Below, in pieces: positions 1-8,328 of a stretch of DNA of 64,000 nucleotides; position 1 is the first letter of the stretch; each line of letters opens with the position of its first letter. The translations under genes and the position numbers were made by a program. Source of the stretch: Cryobacterium glaciale (GTDB lineage Bacteria > Actinomycetota > Actinomycetes > Actinomycetales > Microbacteriaceae). The stretch spans positions 124,001 through 188,000 of the forward strand of contig NZ_SOEY01000008.1 in NCBI RefSeq assembly GCF_004402535.1, read 5' to 3'. The notes beneath the pieces are model-generated. The model was given only the letters and a program-made list of their open reading frames with translations. It was not told the DNA's origin and made no database searches.

Positions 1-368
1 ACGTGAACTTCGTCCTGATCGAACCGATGGAGCGCCGGGTGGCCTGGCTGCATGATCAGGTTGCTGCGCTGCACCTCGACAATGTGACCGTGGTGCGGGC
101 GCGTGCGGAGGAAGCGCGGCTGGCGCATCCGCTCGATAAGGTTACGGCCCGCGCGGTGAGTGCGTTCAGCAAGCTCATTCCCTTGACCGCGCCGCTGCTG
201 CGGACCGGTGGCGAGCTCATTCTCATGAAGGGTGAGGGCGCCCAGCGTGAAGTCGACGCCGCAGCGAAGCCTATTCGCAAATATCGTCTGCGTGATGTCG
301 AGGTCATTACCCTCGGCGTGGGCGTGCTGCCAGAGGCAACCCGGGTCATCCGGGCTACAGTGGACTAG
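1..368 (+). CDS. rsmG: 16S rRNA (guanine-N7)-methyltransferase, C-terminal part
   Basis: The window opens inside this gene, so the N-terminus is missing; about 121 codons remain. The visible protein begins VNFVLIEPMERRVAWLHDQ and contains the ARAVSAFSKLIPLTAPLL segment typical of RsmG/GidB, the Rossmann-fold SAM enzyme that methylates G527 of 16S rRNA. It lies directly upstream of parA and parB, the conserved order near bacterial origins. The product is cytosolic. Identity rests on sequence recognition plus this gene order. Confidence 0.9.
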   Translation, partial: VNFVLIEPMERRVAWLHDQVAALHLDNVTVVRARAEEARLAHPLDKVTARAVSAFSKLIPLTAPLLRTGGELILMKGEGAQREVDAAAKPIRKYRLRDVEVITLGVGVLPEATRVIRATVD

Positions 369-437
369 TCCCGAATGTCACCAGATTTGGTGTTCGGGGG
401 TCCCTTTCGGGTGGCTCATCAACCGTCGAACGTAAAG

Positions 438-452
438 GTTTCACGTGAAACA
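438..452. promoter_or_regulatory. parS: parS site overlapping the parA start
   Basis: gtttcacgtgaaaca matches the bacterial parS palindrome (tgtttcacgtgaaaca) except for its first base. The GTG start of parA lies inside the palindrome, so its right half encodes the first residues (MKH). Known role: ParB binds parS and spreads to organise the origin region. Inference: ParB bound here could also repress parAB. Confidence 0.88.
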
Positions 453-1416
453 TCCTGCTGAAGATCAGCGCACGGGCAAGGCGGCAGGGTTCGACGGTAC
501 AACGCCGCTCGCCCGCGAGATCGCTGAACTCACGCGACGCCGCCAGGTCATTGCGGCCGGCGAACTGCCCAAACCAGACAAGACCCGTGTGCTGACGATC
601 TCCAACCAGAAGGGCGGGGTCGGCAAGACCACGACTGCCGTCAACCTTGCTGCAGCCCTCGCTCGGCAGGGAGCTCGCGTCTTGGTCATCGACCTCGACC
701 CGCAGGGCAACGCTTCCACCGCCCTGGGGGTGGAGCACCGCGCCGAGACGCCGAGTGTCTACGACGTCATCATCAACGACATGCCCATGTCCGAGGTCGT
801 GCAGAAAAGCCCCGAATTCGGAGCCCTTTTCTGTGTGCCAGCCACCATCCACCTCGCTGGTGCCGAGATTGAACTGGTCTCACTCGTGGCGCGGGAACAG
901 CGACTGCGCCGCGCGCTCGATCTCTATCTGGGCGAGATGGCCGAGCCGTACGACTACGTCTTCATTGACTGTCCGCCTTCGCTCGGGCTGCTGACCATCA
1001 ACGCGTTCGTTGCGGCGCGTGAGGTTCTCATTCCGATCCAGTGCGAGTATTACGCGCTCGAGGGGCTGAGCCAGCTGCTCAAGAACATCGCCCTGATCGA
1101 GAAGCACCTGAACCCCGACCTCGTCGTGTCGACGATTCTGTTGACCATGTACGACAGCCGCACCAATTTGGCAACGCAGGTAGCCAAGGAAGTACGTGAT
1201 CACTTTCCCAAAGAGGTGCTGAATACCGCGATTCCGCGCTCTGTGCGCGTTTCTGAGGCCCCGAGCTACGGTCAGAGCGTCGTGAGCTACGACCTCAACT
1301 CCGCGGGATCGCTCTCCTACCTCGAAGCAGCAGCAGAAATGGCCCATCGTGGGGCTCCCGGCACGGGAGATCAGGCCCAAAAAGGAGAAAAGACCCAATT
1401 AGGAGAAAAGAAATAA
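445..1416 (+). CDS. parA: chromosome partitioning ATPase ParA (Soj)
   Basis: This 323-residue protein is a deviant Walker-A ATPase that drives ParB-parS complexes apart over the nucleoid. Visible motifs are KGGVGKTTTAVNLA at about residue 54, DLDPQGNAST, and DCPPSLGLLT. An N-terminal extension with TPLAREIAELTRRRQ precedes the ATPase core, as in actinobacterial ParA. GTG at 445 is the first start after an in-frame TAA at 433, and the next in-frame start would lie inside the conserved core, so the start inside parS is well supported. It overlaps parB by one base. Confidence 0.96.
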   Translation: MKHPAEDQRTGKAAGFDGTTPLAREIAELTRRRQVIAAGELPKPDKTRVLTISNQKGGVGKTTTAVNLAAALARQGARVLVIDLDPQGNASTALGVEHRAETPSVYDVIINDMPMSEVVQKSPEFGALFCVPATIHLAGAEIELVSLVAREQRLRRALDLYLGEMAEPYDYVFIDCPPSLGLLTINAFVAAREVLIPIQCEYYALEGLSQLLKNIALIEKHLNPDLVVSTILLTMYDSRTNLATQVAKEVRDHFPKEVLNTAIPRSVRVSEAPSYGQSVVSYDLNSAGSLSYLEAAAEMAHRGAPGTGDQAQKGEKTQLGEKK

Positions 1417-2369
1417 TGGCGAAGAGAACTGGCCTGGGCCGCGGCATCGGTGCACTTATCCCGGTACAGGACGATGCTTCGGCGCCCCGCCCGGTCGACG
1501 TCTTCTTTCCTCGCGGTGTGGCGATTGCAGCGGATGCCTCCTCCCCCGAGCTCGTCCCGGTGCCCGGTGCCCGCCTGGCGCACCTGAACCCGCAGGACAT
1601 CGTTCCCAACCGGGCCCAGCCGCGCACGATTTTCGACGAGGATGACCTCGCCGAGCTTGTGCACAGCATTCGCGAGGTCGGCGTGCTGCAACCGATCGTC
1701 GTGCGGCCGCTGGCCGATGAGCCGGGTAAATATGAGCTCGTCATGGGTGAGCGTCGGCTGCGCGCGACCAAGGAAGTCGGGCTCGACACCATTCCGGCGG
1801 TCGTGCGCGAAACTGCTGACGTTGACATGCTGCGCGACGCGCTGCTGGAGAACCTTCACCGTGCTCAGCTGAACCCGCTCGAAGAGGCTTCCGCGTATCA
1901 GCAGCTGCTCGCTGACTTCGGGATCACGCAGGAGGAACTCGCGGCCCGCATCGGGCGGTCGCGCCCGCAGATCACCAACACGCTGCGTCTGCTCAAACTA
2001 CCGGAGCCGGTGCAGCTGCGCGTGGCTGCGGGTGTTCTGTCGGCCGGGCACGCTCGGGCGATTCTGTCGGTGGGTGACCTGGCCGGCATGTTGCGGCTGG
2101 CCGACAAAATCGTCGAAGAAGACTTTTCCGTGCGCGCGGCCGAGGCTGCAGCCACAGCGGTGCCCAAGCTCGCGAAAGCCAAGCCGCTTCCCGGACGACG
2201 CCAGGGACACCTTGATGAGATCGCAGAACACCTCGGCGATCGTCTCGATACTCGCGTCAAGATCAACCTTGGTGCACGAAAAGGCCAGATCACAGTGGAT
2301 TTCGCAACCATCGGAGATCTCAACCGCATCCTGACGGTGCTCGGAGAACCTGGCTTTAGCGCCAGCTGA
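1416..2369 (+). CDS. parB: chromosome partitioning protein ParB
   Basis: This 317-residue parS-binding CTPase clamp carries the GERRLRATKEVG segment (GERRxRA motif of the N-terminal CTPase domain), the helix-turn-helix QEELAARIGRSRPQITNTLRLLKLP, and a C-terminal dimerisation region. The ATG overlaps the parA stop (TAATG), so the two are translationally coupled. It starts MAKRTGLGRGIGALIP, the usual ParB N-terminus. Three more parS sites lie just downstream, plus the one at the parA start. Confidence 0.96.
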   Translation: MAKRTGLGRGIGALIPVQDDASAPRPVDVFFPRGVAIAADASSPELVPVPGARLAHLNPQDIVPNRAQPRTIFDEDDLAELVHSIREVGVLQPIVVRPLADEPGKYELVMGERRLRATKEVGLDTIPAVVRETADVDMLRDALLENLHRAQLNPLEEASAYQQLLADFGITQEELAARIGRSRPQITNTLRLLKLPEPVQLRVAAGVLSAGHARAILSVGDLAGMLRLADKIVEEDFSVRAAEAAATAVPKLAKAKPLPGRRQGHLDEIAEHLGDRLDTRVKINLGARKGQITVDFATIGDLNRILTVLGEPGFSAS

Positions 2370-2410
2370 TTGGTTGCTCTGATCGTTGATCGAGCCGGTC
2401 GAGACCATGG

Positions 2411-2426
2411 TGTTTCACGTGAAACA
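2411..2426. promoter_or_regulatory. parS: parS site
   Basis: tgtttcacgtgaaaca is a perfect 16-bp match to the bacterial parS consensus. It lies 41 bases after the parB stop and directly precedes a REP-like repeat unit. Confidence 0.93.
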
Positions 2427-2430
2427 TCCG

Positions 2431-2464
2431 GATCTCGATCGCTCGCAAGCTCGCGCCTCGATCG
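2431..2464 (-). repeat. REP-like intergenic repeat, inverted unit 1
   Basis: The unit reads gatctcgatcgctcgcaagc and then tcgcgcctcgatcg. Its reverse complement aligns with the forward unit at 2541-2570 (gtcgaggcgcgag...cgatcgagac). It is nearly identical to 2591-2624. Repeats of this style are scattered between genes in Microbacteriaceae (family knowledge); a mobile origin is inference. Confidence 0.65.
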
Positions 2465-2540
2465 GCCGGCTCTGCTGATCGAGCACGTCGGTAGCCGTCG
2501 CTCGGTGCTGCGGAGCCCGCGCATCCTGCACGTCTCGCTG

Positions 2541-2570
2541 GTCGAGGCGCGAGGAACGAGCGATCGAGAC
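2541..2570 (+). repeat. REP-like intergenic repeat, forward unit
   Basis: This unit, gtcgaggcgcgaggaacgag followed by cgatcgagac, is opposite in orientation to the units on either side. Paired with either neighbour it could fold into a long hairpin between the converging genes and may act as a transcription barrier. That role is inferred. Confidence 0.6.
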
Positions 2571-2590
2571 TTGTTGGTTCGTGAGGTCTG

Positions 2591-2624
2591 GATCTCGATC
2601 GCTCGCAAGCTCGCTCCTCGATCG
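2591..2624 (-). repeat. REP-like intergenic repeat, inverted unit 2
   Basis: This is an almost exact copy of the unit at 2431-2464. The main difference is tcgctcctcg in place of tcgcgcctcg. Confidence 0.65.
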
Positions 2625-2698
2625 ACGGCTGCGCTTATCGCGGCTACCGAGAGCGTTATCGCTTTCCCATGAGGAACCTTCGGGAGGTGAGGTGGCCA

Positions 2699-2714
2699 TG
2701 TTTCACGTGAAACA
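2699..2714. promoter_or_regulatory. parS: parS site
   Basis: tgtttcacgtgaaaca is a perfect consensus match. It lies 10 bases from the next site at 2725, a tight pair just beyond the 3' end of ddl. Confidence 0.93.
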
Positions 2715-2724
2715 CTTGCGATAA

Positions 2725-2740
2725 TGTTTCACGTGAAACG
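2725..2740. promoter_or_regulatory. parS: parS site
   Basis: tgtttcacgtgaaacg has one mismatch, at the last base. It lies immediately beyond the 3' end of ddl and pairs with the site at 2699-2714. Confidence 0.9.
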
Positions 2741-2742
2741 GG

Positions 2743-3699
2743 CTACTGGGTTGCCAGGGCGTGGGAGGCCAGGGCGGAGTAGGTGGCGCTGAGGGTCTGG
2801 CCATCAGCTTCGATTGCCTGCGGTACCAGGGATGTCTCGGTTAGGCCGGGCAGCACGTTGGCCTCCAGGAACCAGGGGGTGCCGGCAGCGTCGACGATGA
2901 GGTCGATGCGGCTCAGGTGGCGCAGCCCCAGAAGTGCGTGGATGGCCAAGGCTGCGTCCGAAACGGACTCCGCCACCTCGTCGGTGAGGCGGGCTGGCGT
3001 GTAGAAGTCGGTTTCGCCGGCGTTGTAGCGCGCCTCGAAGCTGTACACGCCATCAACGGGAACAATTTCCACAATGGGGAGGGCGGTGGCGCCGTCGCCC
3101 GTGTCGATAATTGCCACGGTGACCTCGGTGCCCTCGACATACGCCTCGACGAGGGCGGTATTGGCGTAGGTGTACGCCTCTACCATGGCCCGGGGCAGGT
3201 CGGCGGGGGTGCGTACGATGGTGACGCCCTGTGAGGATCCGCCCTGGGCCGGCTTGACGACGAGGGGTAAGCCTATCGCGCCGATCAAGTGCTCGAGAAC
3301 GCTCGTGGCGCCGAGGTCCCGAAACGTCTCGGTTGATAGCGCAATGGCTGGGGGAGTGGCGATGCCGGCCCGCAGCACGAGCTCCTTGGCGGTGGCCTTG
3401 TTCCAGGCCAGGGCGGCGGCCGGGCCGCGTGACCCGAGAAAGGGGATTCCGGTGGTCACAAGCAGGGAGAGCAGCGCGCCATCCTCGCCGGTAGCGCCGT
3501 GCAGGGTGGGCCAGATTAGGTCGGGAGCTTGCTGGCTGAGGGTGGTGAGCAGGTTGGAGCCGGGGTCGAGTACGGTGACGGAGTGGCCCGCGTCGGTGAG
3601 GGCATCCGCTACCCGGCGCCCTGAGCGCAACGAAACGTCTCGTTCGTGCGAGATCCCCCCGGCCAGGATGACAATCTTTAGATGAGTTAATTCGCTCAT
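2743..3699 (-). CDS. ddl: D-alanine--D-alanine ligase
   Basis: This 318-residue ATP-grasp enzyme joins two D-alanines for the peptidoglycan stem peptide. Visible segments are the N-terminal LAGGISHERDVSLRSGRRV (family signature HExxVSLRSG), LPTLHGATGEDG-like WPTLHGATGEDGALLSLL, the ATP-grasp segment LPLVVKPAQGGSSQGV, and the metal-binding end FLEANVLPGLTETSLVPQA. I chose ATG at 3699 (MSELTHLKIVILAGG) because the frame upstream is not conserved in character. It converges with parB across the parS/repeat region. Length is slightly short but complete for the family. Confidence 0.93.
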   Translation of the reverse strand: MSELTHLKIVILAGGISHERDVSLRSGRRVADALTDAGHSVTVLDPGSNLLTTLSQQAPDLIWPTLHGATGEDGALLSLLVTTGIPFLGSRGPAAALAWNKATAKELVLRAGIATPPAIALSTETFRDLGATSVLEHLIGAIGLPLVVKPAQGGSSQGVTIVRTPADLPRAMVEAYTYANTALVEAYVEGTEVTVAIIDTGDGATALPIVEIVPVDGVYSFEARYNAGETDFYTPARLTDEVAESVSDAALAIHALLGLRHLSRIDLIVDAAGTPWFLEANVLPGLTETSLVPQAIEADGQTLSATYSALASHALATQ

Positions 3700-3754
3700 G
3701 ATCAGGTATTTTCCTAACTGATTGGGTGAAAGGAGACGAATCGAGGCGATGGAG

Positions 3755-5104
3755 TCACGAGATATTGGCCGGCGGGCCGGCGTACCGCTGATTCGTGGCC
3801 CCTGGTCGGTCAGGAACGGCGCCGAGCGAGCCGGTACCGGCAAAGGTGTCGAGCAGATCGAGCTCGCCGCGAATCACCGTGGCGAGACGACGGATGCCGA
3901 CCCGAATGTTGTCGGGAGTGGGATAACAGAAGGCCAGGCGCATATTCTGCCGTCCGTCGCCATCGGCGTAGAAGGCGGTGCCGGGCGTGTACGCGACGAG
4001 TTCCTTGACCGCCCGAGGCAGCATGGCCTTGGAGTCGAGCTGTTCGGGCAGCGTCACCCAGACGTAGAAGCCGCCGGCGGGGTTGGTCCAGGTGAGGTCG
4101 GGGAGGTATTCATCGAGCGCGGCGAGCATGGCGTTCTTACGCTCGTGATACACGCCGCGGAAGGTACGGATCTGTCCCTTCCAATCGGCGGTGGAGAGGT
4201 ATTCCGAGATGACCATCTGCGTGAAGGAGCTGGGGGACAGCACGGCGGCCTCGTTCGCCAGCACAAGTTTCTCGCGGATCGCATGCGGGGCGAGCGCCCA
4301 GCCGACCCGAAAACCGGGCGCGAGGGTCTTGGAGAAGGTCCCCAGGTAGACGACGCCGTCGCGTTCGAGCGAGCGGATGGCATCCGGTGCCGGTTTGTCG
4401 AAATAGAGCAGTCCATAGGGGTTGTCTTCGAGAACCAAAATGTTGTTGGAGCGGCAGATTTCGAGAATCTCCAGGCGACGTTCCCAGCTGAGGGTGACGC
4501 CGGCCGGATTGTGAAAACTGGGGATCGTGTAGAGGAATTTAATGGTGCGTCCGGCGGCCTTGAGGGCCGCGATGTGCTCGATCAGGGCGGCCGGGATCAG
4601 TCCGTTCTCGTCCATCGGCACGTGGTCGACCTCGGCCTGATACGACTTGAAGATGACCATGGCGGTGACGTAGCTCGGTCCCTCAGAGATCACGACGTCG
4701 CCGGGGTTCAAAAACAACTTGCTCACCAGTTCGAGGGCGTGCTGGGAGCCGGTGGTGACTACGACGTCGTCGGCGTTGGCCTTGATCCCTTCGAGGGCCA
4801 TAACGTCGAGAATCTGCTCGCGCAGCAGGGGAACTCCCTGACCAGAGCCATATTGAAGGGCGGTGGAACCCTTCTCACGCATAACGCGGTCCATGGCATT
4901 TATGACGAGGTCCTGGGGCAGGGCTGCGACGTACGGCATGCCGCCGGCGAGGGAGACAACCTCCGGGCGGGAGGCCACGGCGAAGAGGGCGCGCACTTCC
5001 GAAGCCTTGAGTCCGGCGGCTCGCTCGGCGTAGTGGTGATACCACGGGTCGAGGTTGTTGCCGCTTTGCTTGCTAACGGCCTGGGGGGAACCCTGATTTG
5101 TCAC
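3755..5104 (-). CDS. PLP-dependent aminotransferase (2-aminoadipate/MocR-like class I)
   Basis: This 449-residue fold-type I aminotransferase begins near VVSLAGGMPYVAALP, has the pyridine-nitrogen Asp segment VLEDNPYGLLYFDKP, and the Schiff-base lysine in LGTFSKTLAPGFRVGWALAP. LysN/2-aminoadipate and multisubstrate aminotransferases have this architecture without a GntR domain. The true amino donor cannot be read from sequence. A start by GTG at 5104 fits. A relative of this gene commonly sits by parAB in actinobacteria, but I infer no functional link. It has its own unit between ddl and trxA. Confidence 0.85.
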   Translation of the reverse strand: MTNQGSPQAVSKQSGNNLDPWYHHYAERAAGLKASEVRALFAVASRPEVVSLAGGMPYVAALPQDLVINAMDRVMREKGSTALQYGSGQGVPLLREQILDVMALEGIKANADDVVVTTGSQHALELVSKLFLNPGDVVISEGPSYVTAMVIFKSYQAEVDHVPMDENGLIPAALIEHIAALKAAGRTIKFLYTIPSFHNPAGVTLSWERRLEILEICRSNNILVLEDNPYGLLYFDKPAPDAIRSLERDGVVYLGTFSKTLAPGFRVGWALAPHAIREKLVLANEAAVLSPSSFTQMVISEYLSTADWKGQIRTFRGVYHERKNAMLAALDEYLPDLTWTNPAGGFYVWVTLPEQLDSKAMLPRAVKELVAYTPGTAFYADGDGRQNMRLAFCYPTPDNIRVGIRRLATVIRGELDLLDTFAGTGSLGAVPDRPGATNQRYAGPPANIS

Positions 5105-5155
5105 GTCGCATCCGTTCTGCTGTCGTCTTCATCGTATGGGGTGGCACCGGGCACG

Positions 5156-5188
5156 AAAAAACCCGCCCGGTTCACACCGGGCGGGTTT
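5156..5188 (-). terminator. intrinsic terminator of trxA
   Basis: Read on the minus strand, aaacccgcccggtgtgaacc is followed by the pairing arm gggcggg and a run of T. The stem is 9 bp and GC-rich with a U tract, 17 bases past the trxA stop. This is a textbook intrinsic terminator for the trxB-trxA transcript. Confidence 0.9.
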
Positions 5189-5204
5189 CACGTGCGGGCG
5201 CTGG

Positions 5205-5528
5205 TTAGACGAGGTAGTCGGCCAGGTCCTTTTCGAGCTGCGGCTTCGGCTTGGCGCCGATGACGGTTTTGACGACCTCGCCCTTCTGGAAGACCTTCAT
5301 CGCGGGGATAGAGGTGATCTGGTACTTGGCGGCCAGGGCCGGGTGCTCGTCGACGTTGAGCTTGACGATGTCGAGCTTGTCGGCGTTTTCGGCCGCGATC
5401 TGGTCGAGAATCGGGCTGACGGCGCGGCAGGGACCACACCATTCGGCCCAGAAGTCTACCAGAACGGTCTTCTCGTTGTTGATGACTTCCTGATCGAAGT
5501 TGGCTTCGGTGACGGATCGTGCGGTCAT
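5205..5528 (-). CDS. trxA: thioredoxin
   Basis: This 107-residue thioredoxin has the redox motif WAEWCGPCRAVSPIL at about residues 28-42, the cis-proline region ITSIPAMKVF, and KVVKTVIGAKPK near the end. It reduces protein disulfides using electrons from TrxB. It lies 10 bases downstream of trxB on the same strand and is followed by a strong terminator, so trxB-trxA is a two-gene operon. An AAGGAGC-type ribosome site precedes the ATG. Confidence 0.97.
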   Translation of the reverse strand: MTARSVTEANFDQEVINNEKTVLVDFWAEWCGPCRAVSPILDQIAAENADKLDIVKLNVDEHPALAAKYQITSIPAMKVFQKGEVVKTVIGAKPKPQLEKDLADYLV

Positions 5529-5538
5529 TCGGTGCTCC

Positions 5539-6510
5539 TTAGTTGACTGAAACGAGTTCGGTGTCGCCGGCCTGGGCCAGCAAAGCGGGGGGAAGGGTGC
5601 TGAGGTAGTGTTCTGCGTCGAGAGCGGCCGCGCAGCCGGAGCCGGCCGCGGTGATGGCCTGACGGTAGCTGGAGTCGATCACGTCACCAGCGGCGAAGAC
5701 GCCGGCCTGACTGGTGAGCGATGACCGGCCGGCGACGGCGATGGTGCCCTCCGGGGTGAGGTTGAGCTGCTGGTGAACGAGGTGCGTGCGCGGGTCGTTG
5801 CCGATCGCTACGAACACGCCGCCAACGGGAAGGCTGCTCTCGACACCAGAGACGGTGTCGCGCAGGGTGAGACCGTCGACAGCTTCGGCACCGGTGATGC
5901 CGACGACCTCCGAGTTCCAGGTGAACTCGATCTTGTCATTGGCGAAGGCGCGCTCCTGCATGATTTTGGAGGCGCGAAGCTCACCCTTGCGGTGAATGAC
6001 GTGCACCTTGGAGGCGAACCGGGTGAGGAAAGTCGCTTCCTCCATGGCGGAGTCTCCGCCGCCGATGACGGCAATTTCCTTGCCCTTGAAGAAGAAACCG
6101 TCGCAGGTGGCACACCAGGAGACACCGCGACCCGAGAGACGTTCTTCGTCGCTCAGGCCGAGTTTGCGGTAGGCCGACCCGGTGGCGAAGATGACTGCGA
6201 GGGCCTGCTCCACGTCGCCGTTGCCGAGGGTTACCGTCTTGATGGGGCCGGTCAGATCGACCGACTCGACGTCGTCATAGACGACCTCGGTGCCGAAACG
6301 CTCGGCTTGTTCCTGCATCTTGGTCATCAGGTCGGGCCCCTGCACGCCCTCCGGGAAACCTGGAAAATTCTCAACGTCGGTCGTGTTCATCAATTCACCG
6401 CCGGCCTCTACCGAGCTGGCGATCAGGAGCGGCTTGAGATTGGCCCTGGCGGCATAGATCGCCGCGGTGTAGCCGGCCGGTCCGGAACCGATGATGATGA
6501 TCTGACGCAC
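5539..6510 (-). CDS. trxB: thioredoxin-disulfide reductase
   Basis: This 323-residue FAD/NADPH flavoenzyme recharges thioredoxin. Motifs are QIIIIGSGPAGYTAAIYAAR (FAD dinucleotide fold), the CATC redox pair in GVSWCATCDGFFFKGK, GGGDSAMEEATFLTRFA (NADPH fold), and the C-terminal FAAGDVIDSSYRQAITAAGSG. I chose GTG at 6510 because AAGGAG lies 7 bases upstream; a longer frame exists but lacks a ribosome site. It is transcribed together with trxA. Confidence 0.96.
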   Translation of the reverse strand: MRQIIIIGSGPAGYTAAIYAARANLKPLLIASSVEAGGELMNTTDVENFPGFPEGVQGPDLMTKMQEQAERFGTEVVYDDVESVDLTGPIKTVTLGNGDVEQALAVIFATGSAYRKLGLSDEERLSGRGVSWCATCDGFFFKGKEIAVIGGGDSAMEEATFLTRFASKVHVIHRKGELRASKIMQERAFANDKIEFTWNSEVVGITGAEAVDGLTLRDTVSGVESSLPVGGVFVAIGNDPRTHLVHQQLNLTPEGTIAVAGRSSLTSQAGVFAAGDVIDSSYRQAITAAGSGCAAALDAEHYLSTLPPALLAQAGDTELVSVN

Positions 6511-6702
6511 GCGCACGCTCCTTGCAGTGGTGGGCAAGACGGGCAAAATCCCGACTCACGTTTCGATACAACACATCCTAATCGGATGCTATTCCGGGCC
6601 CTCCCAGCTTTGGAGCTGCCGCACAGCCACGGAACCTGGCCGAGCACAGAACGGGCGCGGCCGTCACCCCGCCGCTGCGGGCAGCTGTGCCCATCGAGGT
6701 AC

Positions 6703-8328
6703 TCAGCGGCGAAAGCGCGCCCGCAAGGGCGTGAGGAACGCTGTGAGCTCGTCACTGCGCATGAGCAGCAGCAGGCCGAAGTAGCTCGCGGCCATGACCA
6801 CACCGATCAGGACCATGGAGACCATGGCTGTGAGTCTTGAGGACACGGCGAATCCGCCCTCCACATTGCCCCCCAGGATGATCATGAGGGTCAGGCCGGC
6901 GGCCAGGGGAATGATGACGGCGACCAGATATCTCACGAGGCTGCGCAGAATGCGTCGCCCGTCGATACCGTGCATTCGATGGCGCAGAAGCAGGGCGGCC
7001 AGGATGGCCTGCAGCGTACCGGTCACCGTGATCGAACCGGCGATGCCAACGGCAATCCAGTCCGTGGGCAGCCACGCGCAGGCCAGCACGGCGCAGATCA
7101 GCAGAACGACCTGGAACAGTGTGAAAAAGAACGGTGTACGCGTGTCACCGAGGGCGTAAAAGGTGCGCTGCAGAACGAACAACACGCAGAACGGCACCAG
7201 TCCGAGGATGAACGCGATGATGACGTTGCCGATGGACTGCACCTGCTCGAATGGTGCCACGAAGACGGCCGCAAAGGGGTACGCGCAGACCGCGATGACG
7301 GCTGCAGCGAGCACGATCACCAGCGACGTTCCGCGAATCGCGCTCGAGGCATCCGTTCTGACCAGGGACCAATTACCCAACGCGGCATGTTCGCTCATGC
7401 GGGTGAAGTACGCCGTCGCGACCGACACGGTAATCACGGAGTGCGGCAGCATGAAGATCAACCAGGCGGTGGCGAGAACGGCCACGGATGCCTTACCGTG
7501 GGCCAGCGTCACGACCTGCGTTTCGACAATGCCCGCGAAAGTAGTGAGCAGCAGCATGCCGAAGGTCCAGCTCGCCATTTTGCCGGCGGCCCCGAGACCG
7601 ACGCCCCGAAAATGGAAGTCCGGGCGGTAGCGCAGACCGATGCGACGCCAGAAATAGAACAGCACAACGGCCTGGGTGATCACGCCGAGGGTCGCACTGC
7701 CTCCCAGCACGGCGACCATGGCCGACGTGATCTCGGCAGCCGATCGATCACCGAACGGATCGGGGCTGAACAGCGTCGCGAAGACGATCAGTCCGACGAT
7801 GGCCACCAGGTTGTTGAGCACAGGTACCCAGGTGAACGGTCCGAAGGATTTGCGGGCATTGAGGACTTCGCCGAGCAGGGTGTACAGCCCATAGAAGAAC
7901 ATTTGCGGAAGGCACCAGTAGGCGAATGCCACGGCCAGTGCCTTCTCGTTCTGGGGGAGGTTCAAGCCGATGAACCCGGTGATGGTCGGGGCCAGCAGGG
8001 TAGCGACGAGGGTCGCCGTGAACAGCACGACCAGGGCGAGCGTGAGCAGCTTGTTGATGTAGGCCGTGCCGCCGTCGGCGTGCAGGCTGGCACGAACGAT
8101 TTGCGGAACCAGAACGGCCGTCAGGATTCCGCCGGCCACGATTACATAAATGGTATTGGGCAGCTGATTGGCGATCGCGAAGGTGTCGGCAGCGGCGCCG
8201 AACTGGCCGATGATGGCGGCCAGAACGATGACCTTCACGAAGCCGAGAATGCGCGACACGATCGTGCCGGAGGCCAGGAATGCGCTGGCTCGACCGATTC
8301 CGCCGGTGCCGGTCACGGTGTCAGACAT
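6703..8328 (-). CDS. murJ: lipid II flippase MurJ (MviN)
   Basis: This 541-residue polytopic membrane protein has about 14 predicted hydrophobic segments. It begins with the hallmark ASAFLASGTIVSRILGFVKVIVLA and continues LPNTIYVIVAGGILTAVLVPQIVR, both typical of MurJ. It flips lipid II across the membrane for peptidoglycan assembly. ATG at 8328 overlaps the stop of the upstream DUF6049 gene by 8 bases (ATGTCTGA), which argues for coupling. The C-terminal extracytoplasmic or pseudokinase extensions of some mycobacterial homologues are absent. Confidence 0.94.
   Translation of the reverse strand: MSDTVTGTGGIGRASAFLASGTIVSRILGFVKVIVLAAIIGQFGAAADTFAIANQLPNTIYVIVAGGILTAVLVPQIVRASLHADGGTAYINKLLTLALVVLFTATLVATLLAPTITGFIGLNLPQNEKALAVAFAYWCLPQMFFYGLYTLLGEVLNARKSFGPFTWVPVLNNLVAIVGLIVFATLFSPDPFGDRSAAEITSAMVAVLGGSATLGVITQAVVLFYFWRRIGLRYRPDFHFRGVGLGAAGKMASWTFGMLLLTTFAGIVETQVVTLAHGKASVAVLATAWLIFMLPHSVITVSVATAYFTRMSEHAALGNWSLVRTDASSAIRGTSLVIVLAAAVIAVCAYPFAAVFVAPFEQVQSIGNVIIAFILGLVPFCVLFVLQRTFYALGDTRTPFFFTLFQVVLLICAVLACAWLPTDWIAVGIAGSITVTGTLQAILAALLLRHRMHGIDGRRILRSLVRYLVAVIIPLAAGLTLMIILGGNVEGGFAVSSRLTAMVSMVLIGVVMAASYFGLLLLMRSDELTAFLTPLRARFRR

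Larger units (their letters stand above)
2370..2742. other. parB-ddl intergenic region with parS sites and repeats
   Basis: There is no convincing gene in these 373 bases between the converging parB and ddl genes. The region holds three parS sites and three copies of a REP-like repeat, listed separately. The open frames across it are repetitive and have no recognisable protein character. Confidence 0.7.

Noticed and set aside
3722-5263. Long open frame (513 codons) on the plus strand opposite the aminotransferase gene
   Set aside because: It is the antisense shadow of a high-GC gene with biased third positions. The minus-strand protein has clear aminotransferase motifs.
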